From Shinella zoogloeoides (lineage in GTDB: Bacteria > Pseudomonadota > Alphaproteobacteria > Rhizobiales > Rhizobiaceae), in the NCBI RefSeq assembly GCF_033705735.1, contig NZ_CP131131.1:930001-994000 (forward strand): a stretch of DNA of 64,000 nucleotides, written 5' to 3'. Position numbers and translations under genes: made by a program. Below are positions 27,516 to 37,904 of the stretch, in pieces. Within the stretch, counting starts at the first letter, position 1. Every line of letters starts with the position of its first letter. The notes under the pieces were generated by a model. It searched no databases. It was not told the origin of the DNA and saw nothing but the letters and a program-made list of their open reading frames with translations.

Positions 27516-28142
27516 ATGCCGTCGCTCGATCATCCCGTCGATACGCTCATCCTTCCCGGCCTCAACGGCTCGCCGGAGGGGCACTGGCAGCGCCACTGGG
27601 CGCGCGACAATCCGGAGAGCCGCGTCGTCGAGCAATATGACTGGGCCTGCCCGGATCGCGGGCGCTGGCTGGAGGAACTGGCGCGGCAGGTCGAGATGAT
27701 CGGCCGGGACGTCTGGCTCGTCGGGCACAGTCTCGGCTGCGTGCTGGCGGCGCATTTCGCCGAAAGCCCGCTCGCCGCGCGCATCCGCGGCGCGCTGCTC
27801 GTAGCGCCCTGCGACCTCGACGCCACCGAGACGCTCCATCCCTGTATCGTCCGCTTCGGTACGATGCCGCTCCGCCGCCTGCCGTTCCCGACGCTCGTGG
27901 TCGGCAGCCTCAACGATCCCTACATGCCGCTCGACCGGCTGCGCCGAACCGCGCGAGCCTGGGGCAGTGACCTGATCGATATCGGCGCGGCCGGCCATAT
28001 CAATGTCGCGAGCGGTTTCGGCCGGTGGGCGGCAGGCCACGACTTCCTCGAACTGCTGAAGGAGCGGTCCGCCCTTGCTCCCGTCGGAGATAGTCGGCTT
28101 TTCACCCACGCCGTCGCCGGCGCAGGACTCGCGCTCAACTGA
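27516..28142 (+). CDS. Alpha/beta hydrolase, RBBP9/YdeN family
   Basis: This 208-residue protein has the small alpha/beta-hydrolase fold of the RBBP9/YdeN family. The nucleophile elbow is GHSLG, the acid is in VVGSLNDPY and the histidine in GHINVASGFG. The opening DTLILPGLNGSPEGHWQRHW is typical. AAAGGAGG lies six bases before the ATG at 27516. It is probably a cytoplasmic serine esterase or amidase with unknown substrate. It follows the GntR gene on the same strand after 137 bp and converges with the M24 peptidase gene. Confidence 0.88.
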   Translation: MPSLDHPVDTLILPGLNGSPEGHWQRHWARDNPESRVVEQYDWACPDRGRWLEELARQVEMIGRDVWLVGHSLGCVLAAHFAESPLAARIRGALLVAPCDLDATETLHPCIVRFGTMPLRRLPFPTLVVGSLNDPYMPLDRLRRTARAWGSDLIDIGAAGHINVASGFGRWAAGHDFLELLKERSALAPVGDSRLFTHAVAGAGLALN

Positions 28143-28156
28143 GAAGGTTTTCGTCC

Positions 28157-28185
28157 GGGGCGGCGTTGCGAGGCAGCGCCGCCCC
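28157..28185. terminator. Bidirectional stem-loop between convergent genes
   Basis: GGGGCGGCG at 28157-28165 pairs with CGCCGCCCC at 28177-28185, and TGC with GCA extends the stem past one mismatch. It lies between the hydrolase stop at 28142 and the peptidase stop at 28194. No T-run is present on either side, so termination would be weak or rho-assisted. Confidence 0.5.
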
Positions 28186-28193
28186 TGATGATG

Positions 28194-29297
28194 TCAGATT
28201 CGCGCGATGTGAACCGTGCGCGGCAGGGAGGAAAGGACTTCCGGCCCGTTCTCGCGCAGGATCACGATGTCCTCCAAGCGGATGCCGAAACGGCCGGGCA
28301 GGTAGATGCCGGGCTCGATGGAGAAGACCATGCCTTCCTCCAGCACCGTTTCGGAGGTTGCGGTGATGTAGGGCGGTTCATGCCCGTCGATGCCCATGCC
28401 GTGGCCCGTGCGGTGCACGAAATAGTCGCCATAGCCCGCATCGGCGATGACCTTGCGGGCCGCGGCATCCACCTCGCGCGCCACGACGCCCGGACGGGCG
28501 GCCTTGAGCGCGGCCTGCACGGCCTTCTCGACGATGGTGTGGATCTCGCCATAGCCTTCCGGCGGCATGCCGACGACGGCCATGCGGGTGATATCGGAGG
28601 GGAAGCCCTGCTTGCGCCCGCCGATGTCGATCACCACCGCGTCGCCCTCCCGGATGACCCGGTCGCTGGCCGAATGGTGCGGGAAGGCGCCGTTGCCGCC
28701 TGCGCCGACGATCCAGAATTGCGGCGAAGCGCCTTCCGAGGAAAAGTGCGCGCGGATTTCGGCGGCAAGCTCCTTCTCGGTCATGCCCGGCCTGATCGCC
28801 GCGAAGGCCGCTTCCATGGCGCGGTCGGCGATGCCGGCATTCATCTTCAGCCTTGCATATTCGCTGTCGTCCTTGCGCATGCGAAGGCCGCCGAGCGTTG
28901 CCGGCGTGAAGTCGCGGCGCGTGTCGGCGGGCAGTGCGTCGAGGAGCAGCAGGGCGAAATCCGCCCGCATCGTCTCGTCCAGCGCGACGAGGCCCGGCGC
29001 TTCAGCGCCGATGGCCGACAGCGCCGCGCGCAGGGCCGAGTCCGGGCCTTCCTCATCCGCCCAGTTGTGGAAGGCGATATCGGTGAATTCGCGGGTGCCC
29101 TCGGCATTCAGCGCCGGCATCAGGAAGGCCTCCTTCTCCGGGCCGATGAGCAGCAGGCAGGGGCGCTCGTCGGGATGCGGATGGAAGCCCAGCACCCAGT
29201 CCATGTGGGAGCCGGGCGCGACGGCGAGGAGGCCGGTTCCGGTCTCCGCCATGCGCTGGCGCAGGGCCTTGAGGCGGGCGGCGGTCTGTTCGTTCAT
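28194..29297 (-). CDS. M24-family metallopeptidase, Xaa-Pro/creatinase-like
   Basis: This 367-residue cytoplasmic protein has the pita-bread fold. All five metal ligands of the peptidase forms are present: Asp224 (VVIDIGG), Asp235 (FPSDITR), His299 (RTGHGMG), Glu328 (FSIEPGIY) and Glu342 (IRLEDI). It is therefore more likely a Xaa-Pro-type aminopeptidase or related N-acyl hydrolase than a creatinase, which lacks the metals. The ATG at 29297 with GAGGA upstream is chosen. It is divergent from a dipeptide-type importer, which suggests it cleaves the imported compound. Confidence 0.92.
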   Translation of the reverse strand: MNEQTAARLKALRQRMAETGTGLLAVAPGSHMDWVLGFHPHPDERPCLLLIGPEKEAFLMPALNAEGTREFTDIAFHNWADEEGPDSALRAALSAIGAEAPGLVALDETMRADFALLLLDALPADTRRDFTPATLGGLRMRKDDSEYARLKMNAGIADRAMEAAFAAIRPGMTEKELAAEIRAHFSSEGASPQFWIVGAGGNGAFPHHSASDRVIREGDAVVIDIGGRKQGFPSDITRMAVVGMPPEGYGEIHTIVEKAVQAALKAARPGVVAREVDAAARKVIADAGYGDYFVHRTGHGMGIDGHEPPYITATSETVLEEGMVFSIEPGIYLPGRFGIRLEDIVILRENGPEVLSSLPRTVHIARI

Positions 29298-29566
29298 GGT
29301 CTTGTCCTCGTTCAGGTGGCGGGAATGACGATACGGCTGCCGAGGGCGTTTCGCGCGAGCCCGGCGGCTCGGCACACCAACCGTATTGCACTCGTAAAGC
29401 GCGGCATACTCCGCCCGCGGCAAGGCTGCAATGGAGAGGCGGGAAGCCTCGAAGGCCGACCCGCAACAATTTGTTCTTGCAAGGCGGGCCGAGAGAATTT
29501 CCTCTCTGTCATTGAGGGCGATTCGCCACCACTATCGCGAACGACATGTCGAAGCAGGAGAGAGAG

Positions 29567-31177
29567 ATGCTGACCGCGACCCCAACCCGGCGTACCTTCT
29601 TGCAAGCCGCGGCGGCGCTGCTGGCCTCCACGGCCCTGCCGACGCTTGCTTTCGCTCAGGATGCGCCGTCCGGCGGCAGGCTGATCGTGGCGGCCGATTC
29701 CGAGCCGAAGAACCTCAACCCCGCCATCGTCGCCTCCAACGGCGTGTTCTTCGTGGCGAGCAAGGTGGTGGAGCCGCTGGCAGAAGCGTCCTTCGACGGC
29801 AAGGATGGGCTGGCGCCGCGGCTCGCCACCGCCTGGGAGGGTTCGGAAGACGGGCTTTCGGTGACGTTCCGTCTGCGCGAGGGCGTGACCTGGCACGACG
29901 GCAAGCCCTTCACCTCCGCCGACGTCGCCTTCTCGGCGCTCGAGGTCTGGAAACCCCTGCAGAATCTCGGCCGTATCGTCTTCGCCAATCTGGAGGCCGT
30001 CGAGACGCCGGACGAGGCGACCGCGATCTTCCGCTTCTCCAGGCCGACACCGCTCCAGCTCATCCGCAATGCGCTGCCCGTCGTCAGCAGCGTCATCCCG
30101 AAGCATCTCTACGAAGGCACGGACATCGCCGCCAACCCGGCGAATATCCAGCTCGTCGGCACCGGCCCGTTCCGCTTTGCCGAATACAAGCCCGGTGAAT
30201 ATTACCGCCTGACCCGCAACGAGGCCTACTGGGACAAGGGCCAGCCGAAGCTCGACGAGATCATCTTCCGCGTACTGCCGGACCGCGCTGGTGCGGGCGC
30301 GGCGCTGGAGGCCGAGGAGATCCAGCTCGCCGCCTTCTCCGCCGTGCCGCTCACCGATCTCGACCGCATCTCCAAGGTGCCGGGCATAGAGGTCATCACC
30401 AAGGGCTACGAGGCGCTGACCTACCAGCTCGTCGTGGAGATCAACCACCGCCGCAAGGAGCTGGCCGACCTCAAGGTGCGCCAGGCCATCGCTCACGCCA
30501 TTGACAAGAAATTCGTGGTCGACACGATCTTCCTCGGCTACGCCACGGCCTCCACCGGCCCCGTGCCGAAGAATGCGCCGGAATTCTACGATGCCGACGT
30601 GCCGGCCTACGATTTCGACGTCGCCAGGGCCAATGCGCTGCTCGACGAGGCCGGCTATGCGAAAGGCGCGGACGGCAAGCGCTTCTCGCTGAAGCTGCGC
30701 CCCGCGCCCTATTTCAACGAGACGCGCCAGTTCGGCGATTACCTGCGCCAGGCGCTCGCCGAAATCGGCATCGACGCGGCGCTGGTCAATGCCGATGCCG
30801 CCGCGCACCAGCAGGCGGTCTATACCGACCATGATTTCGACCTCGCCGTTGCCCCGCCGGTCTTCCGCGGCGATCCGGCGATCTCGACCACCATCCTCGT
30901 GCAGTCCGGCATTCCCGCCGGCGTCGGCTTCTCCAACCAGGGCGGCTATGCCAATGCGGAGCTCGACGCCGTCATCGCCAAGGCGGCGGAGACCATCGAC
31001 ACCGCCGCGCGCACGGAGCTTTACCGGCAGTTCCAGAAGCTGGTCGTCTCCGACCTGCCGCTGATCAACGTCGCCGAATGGGGCTTCATCACGGTCGCGC
31101 GCGACACGGTGCTGAACGTCGCCAGCAATCCGCGCTGGGCGGTTTCCAACTGGGCAGATACCGCGCTCCAGTCGTGA
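29567..31177 (+). CDS. ABC transporter solute-binding protein, family 5 (peptide type)
   Basis: This 536-residue periplasmic binding protein belongs to the DppA/OppA family. The leader MLTATPTRRTFLQAAAALLA has a twin-arginine motif, and cleavage is likely after AFA at residue 30. EPKNLNPAIVASNG, WHDGKPFTSADVAFS and GTGPFRFAEYKPGEYY are signature segments of family 5. The ATG at 29567 has GGAGAGAGA upstream; an in-frame ATG seven codons earlier lacks one. The gene heads a six-gene operon. Members carry peptides, opines, nickel or sugars, and the ligand here is unknown. Confidence 0.92.
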   Translation: MLTATPTRRTFLQAAAALLASTALPTLAFAQDAPSGGRLIVAADSEPKNLNPAIVASNGVFFVASKVVEPLAEASFDGKDGLAPRLATAWEGSEDGLSVTFRLREGVTWHDGKPFTSADVAFSALEVWKPLQNLGRIVFANLEAVETPDEATAIFRFSRPTPLQLIRNALPVVSSVIPKHLYEGTDIAANPANIQLVGTGPFRFAEYKPGEYYRLTRNEAYWDKGQPKLDEIIFRVLPDRAGAGAALEAEEIQLAAFSAVPLTDLDRISKVPGIEVITKGYEALTYQLVVEINHRRKELADLKVRQAIAHAIDKKFVVDTIFLGYATASTGPVPKNAPEFYDADVPAYDFDVARANALLDEAGYAKGADGKRFSLKLRPAPYFNETRQFGDYLRQALAEIGIDAALVNADAAAHQQAVYTDHDFDLAVAPPVFRGDPAISTTILVQSGIPAGVGFSNQGGYANAELDAVIAKAAETIDTAARTELYRQFQKLVVSDLPLINVAEWGFITVARDTVLNVASNPRWAVSNWADTALQS

Positions 31178-31214
31178 TAGGGTCGGCCGAGAACACCGCA
31201 AGGTCTGGCGCAGC

Positions 31215-32204
31215 GTGAACCGAGCCCTTCGATTGCTGAGACGCCGCGCGGTCGGCAGCATTCCCGTGCTGCTGATCGTCGTCGTCCTGACATTCCTGCT
31301 GCTGGAGGCGGCGGCGGGCGATGCCGTCGATGCCTATCTCCTCTCCATCGGCGGCGGGGATGCGGCCATCGCCCAGTCGCTGCGGGTCTCCTACGGCCTC
31401 GACCAGTCCATGGCGGCGCGGCTCTGGCTCTATCTCTCCTCGCTCGCAAGGCTCGATCTCGGCTGGTCCGTCGCCTTCGACCGGCCGGTGCGCGACCTCA
31501 TCCTCGAGCGCCTGCCCAACACGCTGCTGCTGATGGGCAGCGCCACGGCGCTGTCCTTCGCCATCGGCTCGGCGCTCGGCATCGTGGCGGGCGCGAGGCC
31601 GGGCAGCGGCCGCGACCGGGTGCTCTCGACCCTTTCGCTCGTCCTCTACGCCATCCCCAGCTTCTGGCTCGGTCTCGTGCTCAGCATCCTCTTCGCCGTT
31701 CAATTGCGCTGGCTGCCGACATCGGGCATCGAGACCATCGCCTCCGGGCGCATGGGCCTTTCCCGCGCCGCCGATATCGCCGCCCACCTGGCCCTGCCGG
31801 TCGCGACGCTGACGCTGGTCTATATGGCGCTCTTCCTGCGCGTCATGCGGGCGGGGATGGCGGAGGTGTGGGGGCTGGATTTCGTGCTCTTCGCGCAATC
31901 GAAGGGCCTGTCGCGGGCGCGGATCGTGCTCCGGCATGTGGCGCGCAATGCGCTGCTGCCGCTCGTCACCATGCTCGGCCTGCAATCGGCCGCGATGCTC
32001 GGCGGCAGCGTCGTCATCGAGAGCATCTTCGCCATTCCCGGCTTCGGGCGGCTCGCGCAGGAGGCGGTGAGCGGGCGCGATACCGCGCTGCTCACCGGCA
32101 TCATCGTTACCAGCGCGGTGCTGGTCATCCTCGTCAATCTCGCGATCGACATCGTCTATGCCGCGCTCGACCCGCGCGTCGGGGCCTCGGAGCGTAGCGC
32201 ATGA
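31215..32204 (+). CDS. ABC transporter permease, DppB type
   Basis: This 329-residue inner-membrane permease starts with GTG (MNRALRLLRRRAVGSIPVLL), has six predicted helices and the DppB-type segments VSYGLDQSMAARLWLYL and SKGLSRARIVLRHVARNALL. It is 37 bases after the binding-protein gene and overlaps the next permease by ATGA. The weak start signal (AAGG) and GTG codon suggest lower expression than the binding protein. Confidence 0.9.
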   Translation: MNRALRLLRRRAVGSIPVLLIVVVLTFLLLEAAAGDAVDAYLLSIGGGDAAIAQSLRVSYGLDQSMAARLWLYLSSLARLDLGWSVAFDRPVRDLILERLPNTLLLMGSATALSFAIGSALGIVAGARPGSGRDRVLSTLSLVLYAIPSFWLGLVLSILFAVQLRWLPTSGIETIASGRMGLSRAADIAAHLALPVATLTLVYMALFLRVMRAGMAEVWGLDFVLFAQSKGLSRARIVLRHVARNALLPLVTMLGLQSAAMLGGSVVIESIFAIPGFGRLAQEAVSGRDTALLTGIIVTSAVLVILVNLAIDIVYAALDPRVGASERSA

Positions 32205-33031
32205 GGCTGCTGCGGAAACTGCTGCGCACGCCGGAGGGCGTCATCGGGCTCGGCCTTCTCGCTGTGCTCGCCCTCGTCGCGCTGTTCGCGCCGGTGCTTG
32301 CCCCCGGCGATCCGCTGCGCATCGCCGGCCGCGCGCTGACCGCGCCCTTTACCGATCCCGCCTTTCCGCTCGGCACGGACCGGCTGGGGCGCGACGTGCT
32401 GGCGGGGATCGTGCATGGCGCGCGCACTTCGCTCCTCGTCGGGCTCGCGGCGGCGTGTGCCGCCCTTGCCATCGGTCTTTGCGTCGGCCTTGCGGCGGGC
32501 TTTGCCGGCGGCATCGTCGACGAGGCGCTGATGCGCGTGGTCGACGCCTTCCAGATCGTGCCGAGCTTCCTGCTGGCGCTCGCCTTCGTCAGCGTGATCG
32601 GGGCGTCCGTGCCGGTCGTGGTGCTTGCCATCGCGCTCGGCGCCTGGGCCGATCCGGCGCGGCTGACGCGGGCGCAGGTGTTGTCCGTGCGCGAGCGCGA
32701 CTATGTCGCCTCGGCGCGCGTCGTCGGCATGCATCCGGTGGAGATCGCCTTCCGGGAAATCCTGCCGAACGTCCTGCCGCCCGTGCTGGCGCTTGCGGCC
32801 ATCGTTGTCGCCGCCGCGATCCTGACGGAAGCCGCGCTCTCCTTCCTCGGCCTCGGCGACCCGAACATCGTCACCTGGGGGTCGATGATCGCCGAGGGGC
32901 GCAACGTCCTGCGCTCCTCGCCCTTCCTCTCCATCTTCCCCGGCCTCGCGCTGGTCGTGACGGTCGTCGGCGTCTATCTCCTCAGCGAAGGGCTCGGCAA
33001 GGCGCTCTCCAGCCGGGGAGGGGCGGCATGA
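32201..33031 (+). CDS. ABC transporter permease, DppC type
   Basis: This 276-residue inner-membrane permease has the DppC pattern: PLGTDRLGRDVLAGIVHGAR early, VREREDYVASARVVGM as the ATPase-contact loop, and six helices. It overlaps the DppB-type gene by four bases and the following ATPase gene by four bases. The two permeases form the channel. Confidence 0.92.
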   Translation: MRLLRKLLRTPEGVIGLGLLAVLALVALFAPVLAPGDPLRIAGRALTAPFTDPAFPLGTDRLGRDVLAGIVHGARTSLLVGLAAACAALAIGLCVGLAAGFAGGIVDEALMRVVDAFQIVPSFLLALAFVSVIGASVPVVVLAIALGAWADPARLTRAQVLSVRERDYVASARVVGMHPVEIAFREILPNVLPPVLALAAIVVAAAILTEAALSFLGLGDPNIVTWGSMIAEGRNVLRSSPFLSIFPGLALVVTVVGVYLLSEGLGKALSSRGGAA

Positions 33032-33803
33032 CGGCGCTGTGCGAGATACGGCAACTCGCCGTCACCTATCGCGGCGAGACCATGCCCGCCCTGAAGGGCA
33101 TCGACCTCGATATCCTCGGCGGCGAGCGGCTGGCGATCATCGGCGAAAGCGGATCGGGCAAGAGCACCTTCGCGCGGGCGCTGGCCGGCCTGCTGCCGGA
33201 TGGGGCAGTTGTTGCCGGGAGCCTCCGCTGGTCGACGGGCCAGCCGCGCGCCGGCCGCGATATCGGCTTCGTCTTCCAGGACCCGTCCGCCAGCCTCAAC
33301 CCGGTGCTGACCATCGGCGAACAGGTCGCCGAAGGGGCGCGCCGGCATCTCGGCCTTTCGCGCCGGCAAGGAGAGGCCCGCGCGCTGGAAATGCTGGAGC
33401 GGGTGCATATCCCCGATCCCGCAAAGGCGCTAGGCGCCTTCCCGCACCAGCTCTCCGGCGGCCAGCGCCAGCGCGTGGCGATCGCCGCGGCGCTTGCGGC
33501 AAGGCCAGGCCTCCTGATCGCCGACGAGCCGACCAGTGCGCTCGACATGGTGGTGCAGGCAGAGATCGTCGCGCTGCTCGACGAACTCGTGCGCGAGGGC
33601 GGCATGACGCTGGTCTTCGTCACCCACGACATCGCGCTTGCCTCCGGCTTCGCCGACCGCGTGGCGATCTTCCGCGACGGCATGCTGGTCGAGACGGGCG
33701 CGACGGGCAAGGTTCTCGCGAAGCCGCAAGCCGCCTACACCGCCGCCCTGATCGCCAGCCACCGCGATCTCGCGACGCCGCCGCTGATCCGCGAGGCGGG
33801 CCG

Positions 33804-33807
<4 letters not shown>
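33028..33807 (+). CDS. ABC transporter ATP-binding protein, DppD type
   Basis: This 259-residue ATPase is one of two for the importer. Walker A GESGSGKS is at residues 39-46, LSGGQRQR near 141 and Walker B LLIADEPTSALD after it. It is shorter than typical DppD (about 320) and lacks the cysteine-rich C-terminal extension that holds an iron-sulfur cluster in some homologues. The ATG at 33028 overlaps the permease stop, and its own end overlaps the next gene by ATGA. The frame is open further upstream but that part is antisense to nothing useful and lies in the permease. Confidence 0.9.
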
Positions 33808-34581
<774 letters not shown>

Positions 34582-34592
<11 letters not shown>

Positions 34593-35676
34593 CCGCTGGA
34601 ATGCCCTGAACGACGCCCCCGTCTTCCCGCCCGAACGCTTCGGCCTCGTCGCCGACCGGCTGGGCCGGATTCTGAAGACGCGGAACGATATCCTGCTCTT
34701 CCAGACCGAGGCCGTCGTGGCGCTGGAGGCGGTGACGGCAAGCCTCGCCCGGCCGGGCCTGAAGGCGATCAATATCGTCACTAGCCCCTTCGGCGCATGG
34801 TTCGGCGGCTGGCTGCGGCGGGGCGGCGCGGAGGTCGTGACGCTTATGGCCGAGCCCGCCCGGCCCATCGATGCGGAAACCGTGACGGCGGCCTTCGAGG
34901 CCCATCCGGATACGAAGGCCGTCATCTTCTGCCATGCGGAATCGGCCAACGGCGTGCTCAACCCGCTGGAGGAGATCGTCGCGGCCGCCCGCGCCCGCGG
35001 CATCGTGACGGTGGTGGATGCCGTCGCCTCGGTCGGCGGCCATCCGCTCGACGTCGATGCGCTCGGCGTCGACATCGCGGTGATCGGCCCGCAGAAATCG
35101 CTGGCGGGGCCGGCGGGCGTCTCGGCGGTTTCGGTCAGCCCCGCCGCGTGGCGGCTGGTGACGGCCGAAGGGACCTCAAGGGAATCGACGCTGTCGCTGC
35201 TCGACCGCAAGGCCTGGCTCGATGCCGGGCGCGGCGCGCTGCCCGGCACCTCGGCCTCGCTGGAATTCTTCGCGCTGGAGGCGGCGCTCGACCGTTTCGA
35301 GGCGGAAGGCCCCGATGCCGTCCTCGCCCGCCATGCCCGGGCGGCGAAGGCGGCGCGCGACGGGCTTGTCGCGCTCGGCGCGGCGCCCTCGGCCCCGGCC
35401 GGCCGCGCCTCCCATCTCGTCACGACGGCAAGGCTGCCCGATGGCGTCGGGATGGACGCTTTCCTCGCCGCCGCGGCGCATCTCGAAACGGACATGTCGC
35501 CGGGCGTCGGCCAAGGCGCGGAAAATCTCGTGCGGCTCAACCATACCGGCCAGCGCGCCCGCTTCGAGGCCGTGCTCGGCAATGTCGCGGCCTATGGGAT
35601 CGCCCTCCGCAATCTTGGTCTTCCGGCGGATATCGCGGCGGCAGCGGCGGCCGTCGCCGCGCATTATGCCGGCTGA
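34582..35676 (+). CDS. Class V aminotransferase, alanine-glyoxylate type
   Basis: This 364-residue enzyme is a fold-type I PLP enzyme similar to serine- or alanine-glyoxylate aminotransferases. The Schiff-base lysine is Lys172 in GPQKSLAGPAG, the cofactor aspartate lies in VVDAVASVGG and CHAESANG (118-124) contacts substrate. It is the last gene of the peptide-type importer operon and overlaps the ATPase gene, with AGGAAG as ribosome-binding site. It probably deaminates a product of the imported compound. Its 3' end overlaps the convergent reductase gene by 13 bases. Confidence 0.9.
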
Positions 35677-36200
35677 GAAAAGCGGTAGTGCAGGCGCACG
35701 CAGCCCCGGTCCAGCGCCTGTACGCCGATCAGCTCGGGGCTGGCGCGAAAGCCGGTCGGCGGAAAGAGCGGCCGGCCGCCGCCGAGCATTTCCGGGATGA
35801 CATAGATCTCGATCTCGTCCAGTGCGCCCCGTTCCAGAAAGGCCATCTGCAACTGCCCGCCGCCGAGCATCCAGACATCGCCATCGTCGAGGGCGCGCAG
35901 CTCGGCAATCAGTGCGTCGATGTCGCTGCGGATTTCCAGAGGACCTTTCGGATTGTCGATGGGCGCGGATGTGACGACGAAGGTCCGCTGGTCTCCATAG
36001 GCCCAGGGAGAGGGGTCCCTTGCGATGAAATCGTAGGTGCCGCGCCCCATCACCACCGTGCGGATGCGCTTGATGAAGGTGCGGTAGTCGTGTTCGCCGA
36101 GGTCCATTCCATCATATTCGAACAGCCAGTCGAGACTGTCGTCAGCCGTGGCGATCATGCCGTCGAGGCTTGCGGCGATGTATCCGAGAATACGGGCCAT
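35664..36200 (-). CDS. RibD C-terminal/dihydrofolate reductase-like protein
   Basis: This 178-residue protein has the dihydrofolate reductase-like fold of the RibD C-terminal family: MARILGYIAASLDGMIA at the start, VVMGRGTYDF in the middle, and WMLGGGQLQMAFLE for NADPH binding. It is probably an NADPH-dependent reductase, but members are poorly characterised and it need not act in folate or riboflavin synthesis. AGAGGA lies before the ATG at 36200. It is divergent from a TetR regulator 46 bp away. Confidence 0.85.
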   Translation of the reverse strand: MARILGYIAASLDGMIATADDSLDWLFEYDGMDLGEHDYRTFIKRIRTVVMGRGTYDFIARDPSPWAYGDQRTFVVTSAPIDNPKGPLEIRSDIDALIAELRALDDGDVWMLGGGQLQMAFLERGALDEIEIYVIPEMLGGGRPLFPPTGFRASPELIGVQALDRGCVRLHYRFSQPA

Positions 36201-36226
36201 TGGAAATCCTCTTGATTAATAAGTAA

Positions 36227-36238
36227 ATGAATATTCAT
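36227..36238. promoter_or_regulatory. AT-rich 12-bp palindrome in divergent promoter
   Basis: ATGAATATTCAT is perfectly symmetric and lies in the 46-bp AT-rich gap between the reductase and the TetR gene, eight bases before the TetR start. It is the natural candidate operator for that regulator. Confidence 0.45.
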
Positions 36239-36246
36239 ATATAGCC

Positions 36247-36828
36247 ATGGCAAGACACAAGACAATCCCCGACGAAGCGGTGCTCGACACGATTCTCGAA
36301 ACCTTGCGGGAGACGGGACCGGCCGGCCTCACCTTCGCCCGCGCGGCGAAGGCATGCGGCCTTTCGCCGGCAACGCTCGTGCAGCGCTACGGCGACCGCG
36401 AAGCCTTGCTTGAGGCGACGCTATTGCGCGCCTGGGACCGACTGGACGAGGAAACCGAAGCGGCGGACAGGGAGACGCCGCCGACGCCCGCGGGTGCGGT
36501 CGCCTTCCTCATGCGCCTGATGCCTGCCGCGAGCGCGGAAGAAGCGGCCACCGACGGGCTGCTCCTGTTGCGGGAAGATGTCCGCAATCCCGTGCTTCGC
36601 AGCCGCGGCGCGGTTTGGGGGCACCGGATCGCGGACGCTCTTGGTCGCCGCCTTTCAGTCGAGGTGGAGGAAGGCAAACGTCTCGGCTGGCAGATGGCGA
36701 GCATCTGGCAGGGCGCGCATATCTGGTGGGCTTTCACGCGCGAGCGGCCGGCGGAAGAGGCGATCCGCGACGCGCTCGAAGCGTGGATGGAGCGGGCGCT
36801 CGACGGCGGCGGCGGGACGGCTTCCTGA
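36247..36828 (+). CDS. TetR-family transcriptional regulator
   Basis: This 193-residue regulator has a TetR-type helix-turn-helix at about residues 12-55 (AVLDTILETLRETGPAG, then CGLSPATLVQRYGDREAL). The C-terminal helical region would bind an effector. There is no clear ribosome-binding site before the ATG, so the message may be leaderless or start very close. The gene is divergent from the reductase and probably represses it and itself through the palindrome at 36227-36238. Confidence 0.85.
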   Translation: MARHKTIPDEAVLDTILETLRETGPAGLTFARAAKACGLSPATLVQRYGDREALLEATLLRAWDRLDEETEAADRETPPTPAGAVAFLMRLMPAASAEEAATDGLLLLREDVRNPVLRSRGAVWGHRIADALGRRLSVEVEEGKRLGWQMASIWQGAHIWWAFTRERPAEEAIRDALEAWMERALDGGGGTAS

Positions 36829-36891
36829 CGGCAGGCTAGGCGGGCGCCGCCATAGCCGTTAGAAAGCTTCCTCATGGCAGAGGAGGGATGG

Positions 36892-37791
36892 ATGTCGTTT
36901 TTCGAGGCGGAAGAGGCAGTGTTTTCGAGTTTCGTGCTGGGCAATGCCCCACTGAAGAAGCTCGCCGGAGGGTTCGACTGGACGGAGGGTCCCGTCTGGT
37001 TCGGGGATCACGATTGCCTGCTGTTCTCGGACATTCCCAATAACCGCATGCTGCGCTGGAACCCGGCGCTCGGCATCACGACGTTCCGCGAGCCGTCGAA
37101 TTTCTCCAACGGCAATACGCGTGACCGGGAAGGCCGGCTCGTGACCTGCGAGCACGGCACCCGCCGCGTGACCCGCACCGAGCACGACGGCGCCATCACC
37201 GTGATTGCCGACAGCTATGAGGGCAAGCCGCTGAATTCGCCGAACGACGTGGTCGTGACCTCGGACGGGGCGATCTGGTTCACCGATCCGCATTACGGCA
37301 TTGCTTCCGATTACGAGGGAACGCGCAGCGAGCAGGAGCTTGCCTGCCACGTCTACCGCGTCGATCCGCATTCCGGCCATGTCCGGGCGATGCTCACCGA
37401 CTTCAATTGCCCGAACGGCCTCGCCTTCAGCCCGGATGAAAGGCGCCTCTATGTCGCCGATACCGGGCGTATTCACACGGACGATCCCCGCCATATCCGC
37501 GCCTTCGATGTCGCCGGCAACTGGAGCCTGACGGGCGGCGATGTCTTCCACACCATCTCGCCCGGCTGCGCGGACGGCATGCGCGTGGACGAGAACGGCA
37601 ATCTCTGGTCCTCGGCCGGCGACGGCGTGCACTGCATCGCGCCGGACGGCCAGCGCCTCGGCAGGATTCTCGTGCCGGAGACCGTGTCCAACATCTGCTT
37701 CGGCGGGCGGGGCGGCCACCGCCTCTTCATCACCGCCACTACCTCGCTCTATGCCGTGTCGCTTGCCGTCCGGGGCGCCCGCCGGCCCTGA
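36892..37791 (+). CDS. SMP-30/gluconolactonase family protein
   Basis: This 299-residue protein is a six-bladed beta-propeller of the SMP-30/gluconolaconase/LRE family, which hydrolyses sugar lactones using a divalent metal. FDWTEGPVWFGDHDCLLFSD near residue 24 carries the first acidic ligand, SPNDVVVTSDGAIWFTDP the Asn and Asp ligands, and NGLAFSPDERRLYVADTG the next blade. AGGAGG precedes the ATG at 36892; an ATG six codons earlier overlaps that site. It could open a lactone in sugar acid breakdown, but the substrate is unknown. Confidence 0.88.
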   Translation: MSFFEAEEAVFSSFVLGNAPLKKLAGGFDWTEGPVWFGDHDCLLFSDIPNNRMLRWNPALGITTFREPSNFSNGNTRDREGRLVTCEHGTRRVTRTEHDGAITVIADSYEGKPLNSPNDVVVTSDGAIWFTDPHYGIASDYEGTRSEQELACHVYRVDPHSGHVRAMLTDFNCPNGLAFSPDERRLYVADTGRIHTDDPRHIRAFDVAGNWSLTGGDVFHTISPGCADGMRVDENGNLWSSAGDGVHCIAPDGQRLGRILVPETVSNICFGGRGGHRLFITATTSLYAVSLAVRGARRP

Positions 37792-37904
37792 TCCTTCCAC
37801 AAAGCGCTGGCAGGGAATGGAGAGGGCCCGGGAAATCTGCTATGGCTCTTGCGAGGGCCTTGCCGGTGACGATATTCTCCGGCGAAACGGTTTGGGAGGA
37901 CTGG

